Origin: PNON01 sp963757065
GTDB taxonomy: Bacteria; Chloroflexota; Anaerolineae; Anaerolineales; Anaerolineaceae
Assembly: GCA_963757065.1 (NCBI GenBank)
Contig: CAVWQC010000001.1
Coordinates: forward strand, 496,001 to 560,000
DNA length: 64,000 nucleotides
Direction of reading: 5' to 3'
Made by a program: the position numbers and the translations under genes. Every line of letters starts with the position of its first letter. The first letter of the stretch is position 1. The notes beneath the pieces are model-generated. The model was not told where the DNA came from. It saw nothing but the letters and a program-made list of their open reading frames with translations, and did no database searches. Of the stretch, positions 34,809-44,091 are shown one piece after another.

Positions 34809-34836
34809 ATCTTACCGGATTAAGAAATAATGTCAA
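34809..34836 (-). promoter_or_regulatory. Putative promoter of the gntR-ABC transporter operon
   Basis: Minus-strand TTGACA (34831-34836), 16-base spacer, TAAGAT (34809-34814), about 49 bases before the GntR ATG. A self-regulating GntR would be expected to bind here, but no clear dyad is visible. Confidence 0.6.
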
Positions 34837-34995
34837 GAGCAGATTTTTTTATAAATGCAACTATACAATTCCTTTTGCGTATTGATTATTAACAACAATA
34901 TCCTCATAATGGAATCGGGCATTGGGGATTCGTTGGTAGGATTTTATAAGTTTTTCGTTGTGATAAAATAGAAATCCGTCTTGACAAGGGAGAAT

Positions 34996-35682
34996 ATGCG
35001 TAGTTTTTCAGTCGTTATTCCAGCATACAATGAAGGACAAAGGATCCTAACCGTCCTGCATGTTTTGCGTGAGATCCCCCAAATAAAAGAGATCATCGTA
35101 TTAGATGACGGGTCCAAAGATGATACCTATGCGATTGTCCAATCCTATCTTCCTCAAGACCCAAGATTAATACTGCTCCAGCATTCCCATAATATGGGGA
35201 AAGGTCAATCAATCTTCACAGCCTGGGCGGCTGTTACTTCTGACCATGTCCTGATGCTGGATGCTGACTTGCGTGGATTAACACCTGAGCATGTTTTGGC
35301 TCTGTGTGAACCAGTCCTTTCCGGAAATTATGATATGACCCTGGGTTTATTTAAGGGAGGCAATTGGAAATCGGATTTTTCCCATTGGGCAACTCCCTGG
35401 TTGACCGGTCAACGCTGTCTTCGGCGAAACATGCTGCAATATGTTGATCATGATGCCGCTGCCGGATATGGTCTTGAAACAGCCATGACAGTGGCAGTTC
35501 ATCAACAATCCTGGAAAGTAATAAAAGTAACCCTACGCGGTATGAGTCACCCCATTAGTGAAATTCATCGAGGTGGAATTAAGGGGTTGGCCAACCGGAT
35601 GAAAATGTACAGCCATGTATTCAGAGCCTGGTATATGGCAACAGCCAAGTCACGTTTTCAATCGTTGATCAAATATAAGTAG
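34996..35682 (+). CDS. Family 2 glycosyltransferase
   Basis: A 228-residue GT-A fold transferase. 'FSVVIPAYNEGQRI' is the nucleotide-binding start, 'VLDDGSKDDT' the second motif and 'LMLDADLRG' the DxD metal-binding motif. No C-terminal membrane helix is present. Similar to dolichyl-phosphate-mannose-synthase-like or glucosyl-transfer enzymes; donor and acceptor unknown. I take the ATG at 34996, which has AAGGGAGA just upstream, rather than the TTG at 34981. Single-gene unit with its own terminator. Confidence 0.88.
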   Translation: MRSFSVVIPAYNEGQRILTVLHVLREIPQIKEIIVLDDGSKDDTYAIVQSYLPQDPRLILLQHSHNMGKGQSIFTAWAAVTSDHVLMLDADLRGLTPEHVLALCEPVLSGNYDMTLGLFKGGNWKSDFSHWATPWLTGQRCLRRNMLQYVDHDAAAGYGLETAMTVAVHQQSWKVIKVTLRGMSHPISEIHRGGIKGLANRMKMYSHVFRAWYMATAKSRFQSLIKYK

Positions 35683-35695
35683 TTTTCGTGGATGA

Positions 35696-35739
35696 ATATA
35701 AAAGATGGTAACTAATTGCTTAGTTACCATCTTTTATAT
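35696..35739. terminator. Strong bidirectional terminator after the GT2 gene
   Basis: Perfect 20-bp stem (35696-35715 with 35720-35739) around a four-base TTGC loop, with A and T runs at either side. It starts 14 bases after the GT2 stop. The remaining 140 bases to the channel gene hold nothing recognisable. Confidence 0.88.
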
Positions 35740-35882
35740 TATTATTTTTCCCTTGAAAAAAATAGGCTTCAATAATCCGATCAATACTTTTTACTTAAAT
35801 CATTTTTTATGACCTGTGCAAAACTGATGATGGCAATTTGTATCGGGTCAAAACCCAGGATAGGGCAAAGTTGAGACTTCAT

Positions 35883-37784
35883 TTAACTCTCTGCAAGGAC
35901 AATGATCCTATCATTTTCATTTAATGTTATTATGTTCGATTTATCGGGGTTTATAACCACACCATACGCTTTGGATGGATCATTCGCTTGAGCTTTGATG
36001 CGGTAACCAATAGCCGTTTCCCCAAGCCTGGCTGCAGACTCAACAATGGTATAGAAATTTACTGGATTGTTAGGTTTAACGTATCGGGATGCCTTTTTCA
36101 GGTATATCTCTGACCCGTCGGGGTCAAATATATCTGTGAAAACAGCATTTAATTGTTTATTTTCTGAGATCTGTGCGAGCATTAAGCTGATCAACTTATT
36201 ACTCACAATGAAATCGTCTGCCCGGGTAACATCTGCGAGGTTGCGGTTACGGATATCAAGCATCTCACTAACAATAGAAAACACTTTTCCAGTTTTTTCA
36301 GAAATATCCCTCAAATGAAGCAGAGTCACCAAAGTTTCAGCATCAGCTTGTTGAATCGACAAAGTATCTGAATAACACAGAATGATTACATGTTGATAAG
36401 TTCCAATATCCAGGCTATCCAATAATCCTCTGTCGGTGGTTTCTCCGGACTTAATTTGGACATTTTGATGAACAAGGATTTTAAGATCTTCTGTAGATAA
36501 ATCCTGGATTGAAACCGGTTCAGCTACAACCAACACTTCAGAACCTGCTGGAACATAGTTGTCCAATTCCCGGATAATATCCAATCCATGGCGGTTCCAA
36601 CCCAATATCAGGGTTCGCTCCGGTCTTCCTGCTTCAGAGTATCCCTGAACGATCAATGATCCATCGATTTCTTTATCCTGTTTTCCTGATAACACTACTT
36701 TGTCGTCATCCTCGGAGATAAAAATTAACTTATCCCCGGGCTGGATTATTGTGTCCATTGGAGGATTTAATTGAAGAGATCCTTCAACAGGCATCAAACC
36801 AATCACCGTGGAATCTTCAAACAATAACGCGCATTCAGCAAACGTTTTTCCCGAAAGCTCATCCAAATTTTTATAATAAATTTCATCCCCACCAAAATCC
36901 ATTAGCTCAGTATAAACTACAGACAATCCGGATTGCCGGCAGGTTTGTGCAATGACCCTGGCTATCAGGCTGGAAACAAGCACCAGTTCCACTTCGCCTT
37001 TTCCCACCATTTGGGACACTCCTAGATTTTGCGGGTCCCGAATTTCTGCGACAATATGGAAAGGTTGTTTTCGGCGGCCAGGATTATTCACAATTGCCAA
37101 TAGAGCTTTTATCACTTCAGAATCGGGATCATCTGTTTCAGGTGAGAGGATGATGATGGATTTCGATGTGTTAATGCTCACGATATCAAGATTTTCCATG
37201 TCTATTGGCGATCCTGTTCGGGCTACGACTCTCGTTGTTTTTGTGTCTGGAATTCTTCCCCGGACCTCATCCTGCATCTCTATTTTGTCTTTATCTCCCA
37301 ACACGACTATACAGGCATCTTTTTGATTCGAGTTAGCTTCCACCAACTCAGATATGATCGTGAAGATCTGATCGGTCCACCCTAAAATAATGGTGTGGTT
37401 TTTTTCGATTACCGGAGAACGACCTTTGCGAAGTTCTTCGATCTTACTTTCCAGTCCACTGGTCAGAATTCCAATCAGAGTGCTGATAATGAAGACTCCG
37501 CCGATCGTCACAAAGAACATTACCCAGCGAAAACCCCAGCCTTCATCTCCACCCATCGTCCCGGCGTCCAGGGTCCGCATTAAGCTTTCCCAGACTGCTT
37601 CGCCAAAAGACAGGGGTTCACCGCCCGTTTGGTGAAGACCACCGATGGCCAGGATTCCTGCTCCAATAACAATGATTACAAGCGAAATGACTGCCAGCCA
37701 GCCAATCAAAGCTATGGTTCCACGGGCAAGAGTATTATCAAAATAATATCGGAATTTATCAGAAAAACCTGGATCTTTTTTCAT
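35883..37784 (-). CDS. CASTOR/POLLUX-like ion channel with RCK-type domains
   Basis: A protein of about 633 residues. Two hydrophobic helices (about 20-50 and 85-115) enclose a pore region 'EAVWESLMRTLDAGTMGGDEGWG', which lines up with the filter region of CASTOR/POLLUX/DMI1 channels and lacks the TVGYG of K+ channels. 'GILTSGLESKIEELRKGRSPVIEKNHTIILGW' starts the first TrkA-N/RCK Rossmann fold; a second RCK-like unit begins 'RPERTLILGWNRHGLDII'. Plant relatives are nuclear calcium/cation channels; bacterial ones are little studied. The ATG at 37784 (AGAGG upstream) is preferred over 37871. A dyad and a TATAAT lie just upstream. Confidence 0.85.
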   Translation of the reverse strand: MKKDPGFSDKFRYYFDNTLARGTIALIGWLAVISLVIIVIGAGILAIGGLHQTGGEPLSFGEAVWESLMRTLDAGTMGGDEGWGFRWVMFFVTIGGVFIISTLIGILTSGLESKIEELRKGRSPVIEKNHTIILGWTDQIFTIISELVEANSNQKDACIVVLGDKDKIEMQDEVRGRIPDTKTTRVVARTGSPIDMENLDIVSINTSKSIIILSPETDDPDSEVIKALLAIVNNPGRRKQPFHIVAEIRDPQNLGVSQMVGKGEVELVLVSSLIARVIAQTCRQSGLSVVYTELMDFGGDEIYYKNLDELSGKTFAECALLFEDSTVIGLMPVEGSLQLNPPMDTIIQPGDKLIFISEDDDKVVLSGKQDKEIDGSLIVQGYSEAGRPERTLILGWNRHGLDIIRELDNYVPAGSEVLVVAEPVSIQDLSTEDLKILVHQNVQIKSGETTDRGLLDSLDIGTYQHVIILCYSDTLSIQQADAETLVTLLHLRDISEKTGKVFSIVSEMLDIRNRNLADVTRADDFIVSNKLISLMLAQISENKQLNAVFTDIFDPDGSEIYLKKASRYVKPNNPVNFYTIVESAARLGETAIGYRIKAQANDPSKAYGVVINPDKSNIITLNENDRIIVLAES

Positions 37785-37814
37785 GGAAGCCTCTTTATAG
37801 GGATTAATTACTAA

Positions 37815-37820
37815 ATTATA
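37815..37820 (-). promoter_or_regulatory. -10-like TATAAT upstream of the channel gene
   Basis: Minus-strand TATAAT, 31 bases before the channel ATG. The 7-bp dyad at 37844-37862 sits about where a -35 element would be. Confidence 0.35.
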
Positions 37821-37843
37821 TTTTATTGTCGCCAAAGAAAGTA

Positions 37844-37862
37844 TATCCATATAGAATGGATA
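37844..37862. promoter_or_regulatory. Operator-like inverted repeat TATCCAT-N5-ATGGATA
   Basis: Perfect 7-bp arms (37844-37850 and 37856-37862). The right half with its flank (ATGGATAAAA) recurs directly at 37887-37896. Located between the AlkD-like gene and the channel gene, in the channel's promoter area. Confidence 0.4.
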
Positions 37863-37901
37863 AAAATTCAATTTGTACTGTGAAATATGGATAAAACCTG
37901 G

Positions 37902-38597
37902 TTATTGATTTTCCAAACGTTTCTTTACATACTTGGATGGAGCTTCCAATTCCTTCACTGCATCCGATCCCACCCACCGGGCGGTTTTATTAGTGGATTG
38001 TGCCAATCGCCTGCTGACCTCCAATGCTGGCTGGTAAAGTTCTCCCCCACGTTTACCGATCTGCCGTAATGCCCAGTTGACAGCTTTCTTTACAAAATTC
38101 CTGCCATCCTCAGCAGAGGATTCTATGGTTTCCAAAAATTGAATAAAAACCGCATCCGGTACTTTTTTACCATGAACTGCAATGTATGCCATCAACGCAA
38201 ACCCTGCCCGTTTCACAAACTCATACTCTGATTTTGACCAGAACAGTGCTTTTTCAACAGCAAGCGGGGATTTTGAGTACAAGTTACCGCACACCTGGTC
38301 GCAAACATCCCATGAATCAAAATCCGCAGTCCAAGAATCCATTTGTTGACCGGTCAACATTGCCGGCTGGTCAACGATGGAAGCCAGGATACGTGCTTCA
38401 TGGATTCCGGTGTCCCATAACGCCAAAGCCAGATCGTGATCCTTTTTTCGCTTTCCCAATTTCCGGATATTGGGCATGGAAACGCCCAGTGTATTATTCG
38501 GGTTTATACCAAACCTGGCCATTCCGCTGATATTTGCTGGAACAGCCAGGGCTTTCAATTGTGAAATAATTTCTTCCAATTCTTCGGGTACTGCCAT
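37902..38597 (-). CDS. DNA alkylation repair protein (AlkD-like HEAT-repeat)
   Basis: A 231-residue alpha-helical protein of the AlkD family. 'GVSMPNIRKLGKRKK' (start of the HEAT array), 'ALWDTGIHEARILASIV', 'DFDSWDVCDQVCGNLY' carrying the Trp-Asp that contacts the damaged base, and 'FVKRAGFALMAYIAVH' plus 'KKAVNWALRQIGKRG' are typical. AlkD excises N3- and N7-alkylpurines without base flipping. Promoter not obvious; the gene follows the TPR gene by 12 bases on the same strand. Confidence 0.9.
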   Translation of the reverse strand: MAVPEELEEIISQLKALAVPANISGMARFGINPNNTLGVSMPNIRKLGKRKKDHDLALALWDTGIHEARILASIVDQPAMLTGQQMDSWTADFDSWDVCDQVCGNLYSKSPLAVEKALFWSKSEYEFVKRAGFALMAYIAVHGKKVPDAVFIQFLETIESSAEDGRNFVKKAVNWALRQIGKRGGELYQPALEVSRRLAQSTNKTARWVGSDAVKELEAPSKYVKKRLENQ

Positions 38598-38609
38598 AAT
38601 CCGGTTTTA

Positions 38610-39554
38610 TTATCGGGCGTAATAACTTTCGAGCCCAGGCCTGGCCTGGTTAAAATGTTTATTCGCAATATCCAGCACAGCAGTTGCCCACTCACTGCAG
38701 GACAGATCAATCGCCAGGGCGTTGGTATATGATTTTACTTCCTCCAACAGGCTGCCTTCCACCTTGCATTCTGCAGATCCCTTGGCGACATCAGCTATCG
38801 CTCCTACAGCGCTCCAACCTTTCAAAGCAGTATCGATTTCGTTTTTCTGGTAGACCATCGAAGCTGGCCATTCAGGCAACAGCCGGTCATAAGACTTGTA
38901 TACCAATGCCTGCTGTGTTTTAAATGCGCCTAAATTATTGCTGCCATCGCTGATCGCCATCAGAAGATCCACTTCCTGGATCAAAGCCTGTGTGTTTTCG
39001 TTGAAATGACTCGCCGCTGGAAATGCCTGCCTGATAATGCGAGGCACTAAAAGCCAGGCAGCAACCGCCAGGATAATCAACAGAACAATGAGTAGTATGA
39101 TCAGCAGTGGATTTGTCTTTCCGCGGTTTTTTCGAGCCAGGCGCGGACGCCTGCCTTTTGCACTCCAGTCCGGCGGTTCCAGTTCAGTGGTTGATGACTC
39201 AGCTGTCTCGAATTTTGACAATACTGACGGCCTGTCATCGCTTGTGGTTTCAGGCACTTCTTCTGTTTGTTTCAAGTTTTGTTGCGCCTCTTCAATTACT
39301 GGTGCTACAACCGGCAAAGGCTCACCGAGACGGGAAAGGCCTTCCAGTGCGATCGGATTTTTGGGATTGATCCGAACTGCACGGTTGAGACAGTATACCT
39401 TGCGCTCTTTCTCCGAATAACAAACTGACAACCAGGCCCACGCCATGTCATTTTGCGGATCTGATTTCACAAGCTCTGCCAACACTTTTAATCCCATGGG
39501 AATATTTCCTGAGCGGATCAACTCTATTCCCTGATTTAGTACATCTTCACTCAT
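38610..39554 (-). CDS. TPR-containing single-pass membrane protein, unknown
   Basis: A 314-residue protein. Residues 1-80 form two or three TPR-like helices ('NQGIELIRSGNIPMGLKVLAELVKSDPQNDMAWAWLSVCY', 'AVRINPKNPIALEGLSRLG'). A charged Ser/Glu-rich stretch follows to about 140, a basic patch 'KGRRPRLARKNRGK', and one transmembrane helix (about 148-170). The C-terminal part outside the membrane is about 140 residues with two Cys, no known domain recognised. This TPR-linker-TM-extracytoplasmic layout suggests a signalling or assembly role, but this is inference. Confidence 0.65.
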   Translation of the reverse strand: MSEDVLNQGIELIRSGNIPMGLKVLAELVKSDPQNDMAWAWLSVCYSEKERKVYCLNRAVRINPKNPIALEGLSRLGEPLPVVAPVIEEAQQNLKQTEEVPETTSDDRPSVLSKFETAESSTTELEPPDWSAKGRRPRLARKNRGKTNPLLIILLIVLLIILAVAAWLLVPRIIRQAFPAASHFNENTQALIQEVDLLMAISDGSNNLGAFKTQQALVYKSYDRLLPEWPASMVYQKNEIDTALKGWSAVGAIADVAKGSAECKVEGSLLEEVKSYTNALAIDLSCSEWATAVLDIANKHFNQARPGLESYYAR

Positions 39555-39669
39555 AACTGCCTCCTACCTTTGAATACGGGCAAATATCCCTCCAAAGCGG
39601 GTGGATATGGAAAAGCGTGCATAATTTGTACCAATTGGGAAAATGGTCGTTTTTATATGATGTATCAGG

Positions 39670-40503
39670 CTAATCAATCCATTCAATATCGGATTGATTG
39701 GTAAACCTGCTGTGCATCACCTCGATCGCCTGAGGGTTTTCATCGATGAGAATGAACTGCCGATCAAGCTCAAGGCAAACTGCACCGGTCGTACCGCTCC
39801 CGGCGAAGAAATCCAACACTACTTCTCCCGGGTTTGAGCTGGCAGAAATGATGCGGCGCAGAATTCCAAGTGGTTTTTGAGTGGGATAGCCTGTTTTTTC
39901 TTTCCCGTTGGTAGGAACGATGGTATGCCACCAGGTATCGGTCGGGGTTTTCCCCTTTTCAGCCTTTTCTCTTCCCACCAATCCGGGTGCCATGTAGGGA
40001 ATGCGGTCGACCGCATCCAGATTGAAGGTGTAGTGGTTCGGGTCCCTGGCATACCACAGGATGTTATCGTGTTTAGCCGGCCATTTGCTTTTCGAACGGG
40101 CTCCATAATCATATGCCCAGATGATCTCATTCAGGAATGATTCCCTGCCAAATATCGCATCCAATAAGACCTTGCAATAATGTACTTCGCGGTAATCTAT
40201 ATGGAAGTAGAGACTGCCATCTGGTTTTAGGATCCGGTGTGCTTCACGCAATCGCGGTTCGAGGAATGCCAGGTAATCATCGAACAGGTCAATATATCCC
40301 TTTGAGCCAATTTTAACGGTTTGGTAGCGTTTCCCCTGGAACCCAACCCGATCTCCCAGGTCGTCACGTTCCGTCCTGATCTGGGTGCGGGATTGCTTTT
40401 TCCCGGTGTTGAACGGCGGGTCGATGTAAATGAGATCGACGCTTTCAGGTGTCAGCGTCTTCAAAATGGGGAGGTTTTCACCAAAATAGATGCGATTGGG
40501 CAT
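39670..40503 (-). CDS. Orphan DNA methyltransferase (beta-class, N6-A or N4-C)
   Basis: A 277-residue protein. Motif IV 'DLIYIDPPFNTGK' is near residue 26, followed by a long central part with 'GRESFLNEIIWAYDYGARSK' (target-recognition area), and motif I 'VLDFFAGSGTTG' near the C-terminus. This IV-before-I order is the beta class, which contains MboII- and CcrM-like enzymes. No restriction endonuclease or specificity gene is adjacent. The preferred ATG at 40503 gives a start near 'NRIYFGENL'; a GTG at 40539 is possible. Recognition sequence unknown. Confidence 0.9.
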   Translation of the reverse strand: MPNRIYFGENLPILKTLTPESVDLIYIDPPFNTGKKQSRTQIRTERDDLGDRVGFQGKRYQTVKIGSKGYIDLFDDYLAFLEPRLREAHRILKPDGSLYFHIDYREVHYCKVLLDAIFGRESFLNEIIWAYDYGARSKSKWPAKHDNILWYARDPNHYTFNLDAVDRIPYMAPGLVGREKAEKGKTPTDTWWHTIVPTNGKEKTGYPTQKPLGILRRIISASSNPGEVVLDFFAGSGTTGAVCLELDRQFILIDENPQAIEVMHSRFTNQSDIEWID

Positions 40504-40558
40504 AAGATAAATTCTAGCATATCCTGTTATTAACCACACTCAACTTGAGTTCTTATGG

Positions 40559-40564
40559 TTTAAT
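40559..40564 (+). promoter_or_regulatory. -10-like box close to the WD40 lipoprotein start
   Basis: TTTAAT ends seven bases before the ATG at 40572, with no ribosome-binding site between, again compatible with leaderless initiation. Confidence 0.28.
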
Positions 40565-40571
40565 TGAAACC

Positions 40572-42745
40572 ATGAAGATCATTCAAGGTTTCATGGTCAG
40601 TGTACTGCTTCTAAGCCTACTTTTGGGATGCTCTCCAACACCTCCCAGGGCAACTCCAATTACACCAACCTTAATTGTCAAGCCAACTGTATCTCCAACA
40701 CGAACTGTTACTTCCCCACCAAAACCACAAGCATCACCCACGATTCTACCCACTCCCACCAAAACTATTCCATCTCTTAATTTGGAAAAGATCACCTCTG
40801 AGAATGCTGCCACCCTTTCACAGGTCAAGTTGATTGGCGACGGACGCATCCGGGATGTTGCCTTCTCTGCTGGCGGCGGATTGATCGCAGCAGGATCATC
40901 GATCGGGATCCGCATCCATGGCGGGCAGGACCTTATCGAGCGCGCTTTCATCCCCAGCACAGCATCAGTGACCAGGGTAATATTCTCTCCCGATGGCAAA
41001 CTGCTGGCAGCCGGTACCGAAGCCGGGAAGATCATGATCTTTACTGTCGATTCGCTGCTCACTAGCAATAATAATCCGATCAAACCAGTAAGGGAAATCA
41101 AAGCCAACAATTTCGCCATTACCTGCCTGCTTTTTTCGCCAGACAGCCAATCACTTACCGGCGGCTCACTGGATCGGACCATCCTGGTTTGGAATCCAAC
41201 CACCGGGAAGCGCATCCGCAGCCTGGGCGGTTTTTTACTGGGGATCAGCGCCATCTCTTATTCCAGCGATGGTACATTACTGGCAGGCAGTTCGGTGGAT
41301 GGAAGCATCCGCGTTTGGAGGATCCGCACAGGAGAAGTCTTGAACAGAACGGGAACCCCTGAAAGGAATCGCAGGCAGGTGGATCACTACCCCCTGAGTC
41401 TGGGGTTCCTTCCGGATGGCTGGCTGATATCGACCTGGGCAGACGGGGAAATTTCCGCATGGGATTGGCAGGATAAGAAAAGTGAATCACAGGCAATCAT
41501 GCAAAATGATCAGAAATATATTATATTCACTCATCAGTCCAGCTAACAGTAACATGATGAATATCACTCAAGAAAGTACCTTGCAGGTGCTAAATTCTTC
41601 CCCGGATGATACAACCGGGGTCAGGCTTGAGAAGGAATCTTCGTTGGAGTTGGAAACTGAGGTCGTTTCTGCATCGCTTTCCACAGATGGAAAATGGCTG
41701 GCGGTTGCCAGTTATCCGGCTCAAATAAGCCTGGTAAATTTAGGTACTGAAGAAATCGTAATGAAATACTCCCGCGAACCGCAGGGGCAGCAGGTGATCG
41801 CTTCGGCTTTTTCACCTGATTCCAGGTTCCTGGCAACATCACATGGGGATGGTCTTGTCCGTATCTGGGACGCCATAAATATGCAAAATTATTTTGAGGT
41901 GGAGATAAGCCAAAGTGAATCCACCCAGGATCTGCAATTCTCATCGGATGGAAAGCTGCTCATTTGTGGGGCTGACGAAATCTACCTGCTGCCAACTACT
42001 GAATTTCAGGATCACCTTCTGCAGCAGTTATCGGTTTCTTCAGTTCAACACCTGGTTGATATTCAGGCAACTAGAAAGATAGACACAGGAGGAACAGTCC
42101 AGACCATTGCCATGTCTTCAAACGGTGATTATCTGGCTTCATCCAACCTGATGGAAAAAACCATCCAGATCTGGGATCCGGTTACCGGAAAACTGATCGG
42201 AAATCTGGGTGGAATGCTTAGATCCCGTTGAAGTGCTGGCATTCGCTCCGGACAGCCTGACTCTGGCAGCCGGATCAGCGGATCATAAAGTGTACATCTG
42301 GAATCTGGATAATATTTCGGCGGCAACTAATTCTGGCGGGGCTGCCGGGGAAAGCAAGTATCTGCTGGATAAACCGGATCTGATTATCAAAAGTGAATTC
42401 CCGGTATTATCCATGGTCTACTCCCCGGATGGCAGCCAACTCGCTCTGGCCGGTACAGGTTGGAATGTCCGCGTGGTTAATAGCGCTAATGGCGAATTGA
42501 TTTCCAACTTAAAAGGATCCAAAGATCAGATCAATTCCCTGGCAGTATCGCCCGATGGGAAACTTTTTGCCGCAGGTGGAGCTGATGGTATAATCCGGGT
42601 TTACAAATCAGGGCAGGAAAGCCCGCTAATTATTTTAGATGTTCATGCGGGAAATGTGAACACTTTGAATTTCTCACCAGATGGCAGGATGCTGATCTCC
42701 GGTGGGGAAGACAACACCATCCGTGTGTGGGGTATTCCCAGGTAA
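40572..42745 (+). CDS. WD40-repeat lipoprotein, two frameshifts
   Basis: Lipobox 'LLLGC' ends the signal near residue 18, followed by a Pro/Thr-rich linker to about 70. Then come 13-14 WD40-type blades, each with an 'xSPDGKLLAAGxxDGxIRVW' core, enough for two seven-bladed propellers. The reading frame changes near 41510 and near 42225; the codon phases step by +1 each time, so removing one base at each joins all blades ('...GNLGGM' to 'LDPVEVLAFAPDSLTL'). Repaired length is about 724 residues. Likely an extracytoplasmic scaffold; no enzymatic domain is present. The ATG at 40572 is chosen as it begins the signal peptide. Confidence 0.82.
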
Positions 42746-42784
42746 GCCATACAGATCTTATTATTCCGTTTTTACCAATTTATT

Positions 42785-44054
42785 ATGATCACCAAGATTT
42801 CAAACCTCTACCATAGCCTGCCGAATAAATTCTGGACACTTGCGTTTGGAATGTTTGTCGACCGCCTCGGTGGCGCGTTAATATTCCCGTTCTTTGCCCT
42901 GTATATTACGCAGCATTTTAATGTCGGTATGACTGAAGTCGGTATCCTGTTTGCTTTCTTCTCGGTTTCCAGCCTGGTCGGGCAGACCATCGGCGGTGCC
43001 TTGACAGATAAGTACGGACGCAAGAAACTGATCATTTTTTCGTTGATCATGTCCGCCTCATCGACTGTACTCATGGGGTTGGTCGATGACCTGCGCACTT
43101 TTTATGTTCTGGCGATCCTGGTTGGAATTCTGGCAGATACCGGTGGACCAGCATATATGGCGATGATCTCTGATTTGCTGCCAGAAAACAAACGCAGTGA
43201 GGGATTTGCTGTTCTGCGTGTGACAGCCAATCTCGCAGTCACGATCGGCCCGCTCATCGGTGGACTGTTAGCCGGGGTGAATTACCTGCTCCTGTTTATC
43301 ATTGACGCCATCATGAGCACCATCACTGCAGGGAATCATCCTATTCAAGCTGCCTGAAACCATGCCAGCCAAAGCTGAAGCATCAGCGTCCGGTACGAGC
43401 CTTGGGAAAACCATCATCGGATACATCGTTGTATTCAAAGATCGGCTGTACATGGTGTTCATCCTGGTATCCATCATCAGTGTGATCGTCTATTTGCAGA
43501 TGAACAGCACGCTGTCGGTCTACCTGTTGAAGGTTCACGATATCCCGCCCAAAGGATTTGGTTACATTCTCTCCCTCAACGCAGCGATGGTTGTGGCCTT
43601 TCAGTACTGGATCTCCCGTGGATTAAGGAAAGTACCTCCCATGGTTATTATGATGCTGGGAAATATTCTGTATGCAATCGGTTTCGGGTTATATGGGGTT
43701 ATCTCGGCATACTGGATGATGTTGGCTGCCATGGCAATTATCACGATCGGTGAGATGTTCACTGTCCCGGTTGCTCAGACCATTGTTTCATTCTTCGCTC
43801 CGGAAGAAATGCGCGGGCGTTACATGGCCATATTTGGTTATGCCTGGATTTTACCCTCCGCCATCGGTCCCCTGCTTGCCGGGCTGATCATGGATAACAC
43901 CAATCCAAATTGGGTTTGGTATGGTTCTTTTATTTTAGCCCTGTTATCTGCAGTGGGGTACTGGGGTATTCACCTGAAAGCAGGGCACAAATTCTCATCC
44001 GCGGAGGAGCTTTCTCAAACAATGGACAAGCCTGTACTTCCATCTGTTGAGTAA
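42785..44054 (+). CDS. MFS transporter, frameshifted
   Basis: Major-facilitator protein of about 422 residues with 12 predicted helices. The first half carries 'FGMFVDRLGGALIFPFFALYI' and the loop 2-3 signature 'GGALTDKYGRKKLII'. The second half has 'APEEMRGRYMAIFGYAWILPSAIGPLLAG'. Between them the frame breaks: 'DAIMSTITA' must join 'GIILFKLPETMP', which happens on removing one G from the GGG near 43333. Resembles drug-efflux MFS proteins of the MdtG/YfkF type; substrate unknown. Confidence 0.87.
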
Positions 44055-44059
44055 AAATC

Positions 44060-44091
44060 AGGCTGTGGTTTTCACCACAGCCTTTTATTTT
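44060..44091. terminator. Bidirectional terminator between the MFS gene and dnaK
   Basis: Stem 44061-44069 with 44074-44082 (GGCTGTGGT/ACCACAGCC), four-base loop, followed by TTTTATTTT on the plus strand and preceded by an A-run giving a U-tract for dnaK on the minus strand. Confidence 0.8.
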
